Shown here piece by piece: positions 58,868-64,000 of a stretch of DNA of 64,000 nt. A program made the position numbers and the translations under genes. Position 1 is the stretch's first letter. The number at the start of each line of letters is the position of its first letter. The DNA lies in NCBI RefSeq assembly GCF_018687715.1, contig NC_056756.1, positions 34,465,480 to 34,529,479 on the forward strand, read 5' to 3'. The notes beneath the pieces are model-generated. The model made no database searches, was not told the DNA's origin, and worked only from the letters and a program-made list of their open reading frames with translations. The DNA comes from Carya illinoinensis (taxonomy: Eukaryota; Streptophyta; Magnoliopsida; Fagales; Juglandaceae).

Positions 58868-59283
58868 TCAAAAGAGAAAGAGAGAAACTAAGATTGATAA
58901 AAAAAAAAAGAGTAAAAGTGACGTTGAGCGAAAAAGAAAGAGTGTGAGTGAGATTGAGGAAGAAAGAAATCGTGAAATCTCAAGAAAAAAAAAGAAAGAA
59001 TGAGGCCAAAACATCAAGTGAAAGAAAAGAGAGTGAAAAGGAGAAAGAGAGTGAAAGAAAAATAGAGAGTAAAAAGAAAAAGGAGATTGAAAAGAATGAA
59101 GAGAGTGAAGAAAAAACAGAGAGTGAAAAGAAAATAGAGAGTGAAAAGGAAAAAGAAAGTGAAAAGAAAAAGGAGAGTGAAAAGAATAAAGAGTATAAAG
59201 AAAAAAGAGAGAGTGAAAGGAAAAGAGAGAGTAAAAAGAGAAAAGATAGTGCAGAAAATGAGAGGAAAATAAAAAGAAAAGTG
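58868..59283 (+). repeat. Lys/Glu-rich low-complexity array within pol
   Basis: GAGAGTGAAAAGAAAA-like units repeat with 12-24 base spacing and read as K-E-S-E repeats in the pol frame. It lies between protease and the RT-proximal text; a charged linker is usual at this place in related elements, but here it seems expanded. Confidence 0.85.
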
Positions 59284-60695
59284 AGTTTTATGCTAAGGCA
59301 AATTTTAATACTAACAAACTTGACGTACCTTTGCCTAGTATTGTTGTTTCTTTGTTGCAGGGATACGAGATCATGATTTCTAGCGGCGTGTTTAGTGGAT
59401 TGCCACTTATTAGAGAGATAGAGCATTACATTAATTTTGTGCCGGGTGCGACAATTACTAGCCGACCTCTCTTTGAAAAATACGAGTCCTTGACACACTT
59501 GAAGGAATAAGGTAAGTTGGTGACTAGAATGCATGTTAAGTAGGAGGAATGTATTGAGACTTTTCCTCATGTAATCAAATACAAGCATAGTAAGGAAAAT
59601 CTTGTAATTGATGCATTATCAAGAAGGTATGTTATTGTCTTCATTTTAGATGCAAAGCTATTGAGATTTGAATATGATAAGAAATTGCATGCTAATGATG
59701 ATGACTTTGCTAGTGTGTATGGAGTATGTTAGAAAGCATCGTTTGGTAAGTGCTAGAGACTAGATTGATATTTATTTAAAGAGAATATATTTTATGAGCC
59801 TACTAGTCTTATTCATGATTTGGTTGTGCATAGATGTGTTTTGATGGATAATTTTGATATAAAGAGAATTTTAGATGTGTTGGATGACCATTGGTGGGAG
59901 TACTACTTACCATTCATTGAGTTTACATATAATTGAAATGGTCATTTTGGTACAAAGAAAACTTTAGATGTGTCTCATGAACATTTGTGGGAGTATCATT
60001 TGTCATTCATTGAATTGTTGGGTGAACATTTCTTTTGGCCTAAGATGAAAAGAGACATCAATCGCATTTGTGGCATGTGCATTACATGTAGGAAGGCCAA
60101 GTTTAAGGTTTTGCCACATTGATTGTATACACCCTTACCCATTCCTAGTAAACCATTGGTAGGCATATCTATGGACTTTGTTTTGAGTCTGCCTATGACT
60201 AAAAGGGGTAGAGATTATATTTTTGTGATTGTGGATAGATTTAGTGAAATGTCTCATTTCATTCCATATCATAAAATTAATGATACCACAAATATAGCTA
60301 ACTTATTTTTCAGGGGGATAGTGTGATTTCATGGTGTACCTAGGAGTATTGTTTCTAATACTCAGCTCTTATGCACTGTTTTTCATAAGAATTTAAAAAC
60401 TTGGGAGGATTGTTTGTCATTTAAACAGTTTGCATATAACAGGACCTTGCATACTACTACTTCATATTCTCTTTTCGAAGTTGTTTATGATTTTAATCCA
60501 CTTACTCATTTAACTCTGATACTTTTATTTGTGGATGACAAAAGTAGCTTAGATGGACATTTCCAAATTCTTGATAAAATTAGTGATATTTCATATCTAG
60601 TGAATCTTCCAGGTATGTATAATGTGTTTGTTATTTTCAATGTTACTGATCTTTTTCCCTTTGATCCAGGTGGAGATTCAAGGTCGAATCCTTTT

Positions 60696-60709
60696 GAGGA
60701 GAGGAGGAA
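60696..60709 (+). other. Polypurine tract
   Basis: GAGGAGAGGAGGAA directly precedes the TG of the 3' LTR, as required for plus-strand priming. Confidence 0.88.
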
Positions 60710-61473
60710 TGATGGGCCCCAAGGTGGACCAAGTCTTAAGGATCAATTACAAGATTAAGAGTTACGAAGATCAAAAAAGCAATGCAAGGATTGGTGCAAT
60801 CCAATTGGGATGAAGCTAGCAAAAGTCAGAACCAGTTTTGATCCACTTGATCCAAACTATGGAAGACACAACTTGGACCTATTATTATTGAAGGCCTTGG
60901 ACTTATTTATTTCATTAAAAGAACTTATTTTATTAGTTTAGAATAAGTGGGATTGAGGATGTCAGCCTACACATATGTCTTATTTCTAATGAACTGGGGT
61001 TTTTGGGAAGGCCTTGTATTTTGGCCAAGGGCATATTTGAAAAGTTATTATTTAAAGTGAACTAGGGTTTTAGAAGTACTGTAGCCCGGGCACTGTTCAA
61101 ACTACAGTACTGCGGCTCACTTAGATTTTTGGGGTTTGTTATTTAAACCACTTGTAGCCTCATTTGAGAAGGGAAGACATTATTGAAATTGATGGATTTT
61201 ATTCATTTTGAGTTGAGTTTATCTCCTATTGTTCTTGATTGAATGTTTGAACTTATCAAAGGTAAATCACAACCTTTGTGATGTTCCTCATTTGTAATCT
61301 GGGTTCTTGAGACGGGTTCTTCAACGGGTCTAGATTTTAATATAATCTAGGTTTTTGAAACAAGTTCTCAACAGGTTTAAATTCTCCATCTATCGATTTG
61401 ATTTTGGCTTTCTTGGGTTGGTTTTCCAATGTTATTGTTAGGTCTCAAAGTGAGTCGATTGTGGTTTACATCA
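60710..61473 (+). repeat. 3' LTR
   Basis: Begins TGATGGGCCCCAAG and ends ACATCA, 764 bp. The pol frame runs about 49 bases into it. Confidence 0.92.
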
Positions 61474-61584
61474 TTGACTTCCCAAAATAAAGAAATAAAA
61501 GTAAATGGACAAAAAAGTAAAATCTCCTCTTTTGGGCTAGTCTAAGTTTGTAGCTATAATAATTGGAACAATAAACACCTTCCC

Positions 61585-61819
61585 TTTTTTTTTTTTTCTA
61601 AGTAAGCTTGCATACTATATATAAAAAGAGAAATATTACAAACCTCGAAGGAGAGTCTTTCCTACTATCAATATACAAAATACTATCAGGAATAATATCT
61701 AATGGAATACTATCGAATAAAAAGTTTGTAACTATCCATTACGCTACTGAGTGAAAATTGATTTTGAGATCAATCAATTTTGTTGAAGCTACAATCTCTG
61801 TGGGCTTTCAGAAAGTTTG
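61585..61819 (-). mobile_element. LINE 3' end fragment (same family as 26-35 kb LINE)
   Basis: Read leftward it resembles the last ORF2 bases and 3' tail of the minus-strand LINE: CACTCAGTAGCGTAATGG here against CACTCTGTGGCGCAATGA there. A tail follows (T run 61585-61597 on the given strand). CAATAAACACCTTC (61569-61582) and CAATAAATGCCTAC (61820-61833) may be a target duplication with three mismatches. Confidence 0.6.
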
Positions 61820-61833
61820 CAATAAATGCCTAC

Positions 61834-62470
61834 TTTATAGTTTAAGTAGTATTCCTTATACAAAGATTTATATTTAAATATAATAGATCAATATCCGATA
61901 ATAGTTAGTTATAGTTTGTTGTAGATAGGACCAAAAAATATAGAACATGACTATTAATTAAAGACAAGACGGAGAAAAAAGAGACTGGAAGGATAAACAT
62001 AATAAAATGAAAAATTGCATAGGACAGACAAATGTATATAGGACATACAAATGCATAGGAACGGAAAAATAAGGATAGGATAAAAAATTTCATAGGACAA
62101 ACAAAATAAGATAGGATAAACAAAGGCTATTAAATGGAAAAATGACAAATGAAGATAGGAATAAAATATACAATAGTATGGGGGGGTGCGAGCAGCTTGC
62201 CTTGAGGTGCTCCTCTAGGTTGCAAACACTTGGCTCATGAGATGCTTGCATCATTTGGGAGCACTTTCACCCTCGCTTGAAGAACAATAAATTTTCCTTC
62301 CTCGATGCTCATGTGGCATATGAGTACTTTTCCTCCCGTGATGCTCGCTTGGGGTATTACACTTTTTACCCTTGTTTGTTGCTAAGGTAGCAAGTCTCAT
62401 CCTCCATCATGCTTGCAATACCCAAAGAATTAATCACTCATTTTATGATTAAGCAATATTCTCAAGGGTG
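61834..62470. other. Spacer with short dispersed words
   Basis: At 62022-62125 a GGACA(G/T)ACAAATG-like word with GATAGGATAAA recurs about five times. At 62200-62380 GATGCT(C/T)GC-like words recur. No gene-like frame. Confidence 0.4.
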
Positions 62471-62612
62471 ATTACTTACAGTTTCTCGTGTTTTGTGCTT
62501 AACTCCCATAAGTTAGCTCTTAACTTACTATCAGATTACTATATATGTGTAATGGGTAAGGAAATTACAATTTATGTACATATTTGATCATATATATCAT
62601 ACTACGCCATGT
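62471..62612 (+). repeat. Dispersed repeat, copy B
   Basis: Partner of 4733-4885, same orientation. Confidence 0.75.
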
Positions 62613-64000
62613 CACTTCATGATTATCCATTACACATAATACTTTGTCACGAAATATTTATCTGTTATACAAATTATTGTGTCACACCTACTGCTATATG
62701 TTACAAGTATATCATGTAATTGACACCCCCCCTCCCTATTTTGAATTAAATGGTGATTGAAGTGTCGGTACATGTAACTCAAGGCTATATACTCCCCATA
62801 TATGATAGATAAGATACAATACACCGTATGCAATAAATCACAGGAGAAAAACTTTCCTTACTGCAAAAGATTGGTAGTAATGTAATAACATGGTACCGAA
62901 GTGTAAGCATCCCAAAAGTTTTAAACTTCATCAAAATACTACAAAATAGATATAGTTCTCAAAAGTCTCCCAAAACAAGGAACAATTAAAAGTTGATTCA
63001 CAAAATCTTAAGAAATTCATTTTTCCTTTATACCACTATTTCCAAGGTCCCTTTCCAAAATATAATCTTACAAGCCCATCCCTACTAAGCCTTATCCTTC
63101 TTCAAAATTCGTCTCAACTCCTCGAATAGCTGTAGCACTTCAATAATGAAGTGGTCAACGGCTTCCAATCTATCTACTAAGGATGGCTCCAATGAGCTCT
63201 TAGATCTCTTCGAGGTCTCCTTGACTATCCTAGGAGCCGGCCTTTGCGTTTTTCTTTAGTCATTCTCTTGTTGTCTTATAACAACTTCTACCATTCTGGG
63301 TAATGAATGATAGTGAAAACTACCACAATGAGATTTCGAGAAATCTTAGTAAGTAAATAAGCAACATACAGCAAATAACATAAGCATATAAGAGCAAACC
63401 ATGATGAATGCATGGACATGTACTTTGACATAAATCTCGACTTGTGCAACATTGACTTTTTCAAAATAACATGTAACGAAAACCTTTCGACATTTTCAAG
63501 AAAACATATTTTCCATCTTTTCATCTTTGGTTCTTAAACACATAACATATCATTTTAGCTTAAATTCTTGGCCATTCACATATCATGTCTTGGAGCTCAT
63601 GACCTTATTCATTTCACATAATGTATGGTTGGATACCTCATGGCTCCCCTATGCACTATGTGTTCCCCGCTAGTTACCGCATCCTGCAAAGACCCACTTG
63701 ACCGTGCTGACTACGTCATATTCTTTTACATCTTATTGCGGCAGTTTGCATAGTTCACTTTCACCGTATGACACCCACTAGCTTTAGGTGCAACTTCGCT
63801 CTGGTATCCTTTTCACAATAATTCATTTGAGATCCATTGACTGTACTTCTTTGACTCAGGGGCTACCACTTCATTTTAAACACTCTAGAGTGAACAAAGG
63901 AGTTCCGATAGGGCATTCCTCCATCGTCACATTTGGGGTTGTGACAAAACGTTTACTAAATCTTTTCTTAAAAATAGTGCACAAACCCAATACATGTGAC
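62613..64000. other. Spacer and LTR-like right end
   Basis: No gene. The part 63560-63950 resembles the LTR-like block at 52520-52815 in layout, ending GGGGTTGTGAC at 63941-63951. If it is an LTR it is read leftward and continues or pairs outside the window. Confidence 0.35.

Larger units (their letters stand above)
58152..60758 (+). pseudogene. Deleted and rearranged gag-pol
   Basis: From ATG at 58152 a short gag start reaches a TAA at 58285; no zinc knuckle remains. An aspartic-protease segment follows at 58480-58770 (CSMIIDEGSCTNVV, HILLGRPW), where the active-site motif reads IDEGS, unlike the D-S/T/G-G expected. A Lys/Glu repeat comes next, then text normally just before reverse transcriptase (GLPLIREIEH near 59400). 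The RT core is absent. RNase H end text (KENLVIDALSRRY near 59600), integrase zinc region (CGMCITCRKAKFK near 60075) and integrase core ([24 protein letters not shown]) follow, with stops, then terminal pieces to TAA at 60756. Repeated and shuffled pieces lie at 59845-60030. Confidence 0.9.
56603..61473 (+). mobile_element. Ty3/gypsy-type LTR retrotransposon, internally deleted
   Basis: Two direct LTRs (56603-57367 and 60710-61473) enclose a primer-binding site, a broken gag-pol and a polypurine tract. At 4.87 kb it is about half the usual size; most of gag and the reverse transcriptase core are missing. Integrase-type text downstream of protease and RNase H fixes the Ty3 order. By eye about 16 of the first 220 aligned LTR bases differ, so the insertion is old. 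The 5 bases before (CAATT) and after (TTGAC) do not match, so no target duplication is seen. Confidence 0.92.

Noticed and set aside
58980..59588. 202-codon minus-strand frame rich in Leu/Ser/Phe, looking like a membrane protein
   Set aside because: It is the complement of the Lys/Glu low-complexity array in the LTR element; the hydrophobic pattern is an artefact of GAAAAG-type repeats.
56603..61473. Endogenous plant pararetrovirus
   Set aside because: Direct LTRs, primer-binding site, polypurine tract and integrase text fit a Ty3-type retrotransposon; no movement-protein or coat-protein text was seen.

Overview
This is plant nuclear DNA, most likely from a woody eudicot. The evidence is one intron-containing plant dioxygenase gene, plant-type L1 LINEs with DUF4283-like ORF1 and an RNase H tail, hAT and Tourist-like DNA transposons, a plant Ty3-type LTR element, and very AT-rich spacer with long GA microsatellites. 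The repeat style resembles Fagales (walnut, hickory, oak), but that is only an impression. I see no bacterial, phage, organellar, tRNA, rRNA or CRISPR feature.

Only one gene looks intact: a three-exon 2-oxoglutarate/Fe(II) dioxygenase of the ACC-oxidase-homologue type at 35190-37519 (+). Everything else I can identify is mobile DNA or its debris.

Layout: 1-12 kb is AT-rich, LTR-like debris with a small MITE and a tiny poly(A) insertion. 12.0-17.7 kb is a nearly complete LINE with a perfect 16-bp target duplication. 18.05-18.6 kb is a Tourist-like MITE. 18.7-24.0 kb is a 5.3-kb hAT element with a broken transposase and a perfect 8-bp duplication. 24.3-26.0 kb holds a MITE and a second, unrelated-ended hAT-like element. 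26.2-34.7 kb is a minus-strand LINE whose ORF1 is split by a 2.1-kb non-autonomous hAT element. 35.2-37.5 kb is the gene, whose second intron is mostly a Tourist-like insertion. 38.1-39.0 kb is a 5'-truncated LINE. 39.5-41.5 kb is a non-autonomous hAT carrying a poly(A) retroposon of unknown family. 41.85-47.3 kb is an old LINE. 47.5-56.6 kb is spacer with several local tandem duplications. 56.6-61.5 kb is an LTR retrotransposon with both LTRs, primer-binding site and polypurine tract but a heavily deleted and rearranged coding region. 61.6-64 kb is LINE and LTR-like debris.

The elements interact mainly by nesting and probable cross-mobilisation. The three TAGG-type hAT elements may share one transposase source, and the non-coding poly(A) retroposon was probably moved by LINE machinery. 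I find no convincing new biological system. The most unusual objects are the hairpin-rich retroposon inside the hAT at 39.5-41.5 kb, the shuffled integrase of the LTR element, and the ATGA overlap between the two ORFs of the 12-kb LINE. Element edges and target duplications were found by eye; no database search was possible.
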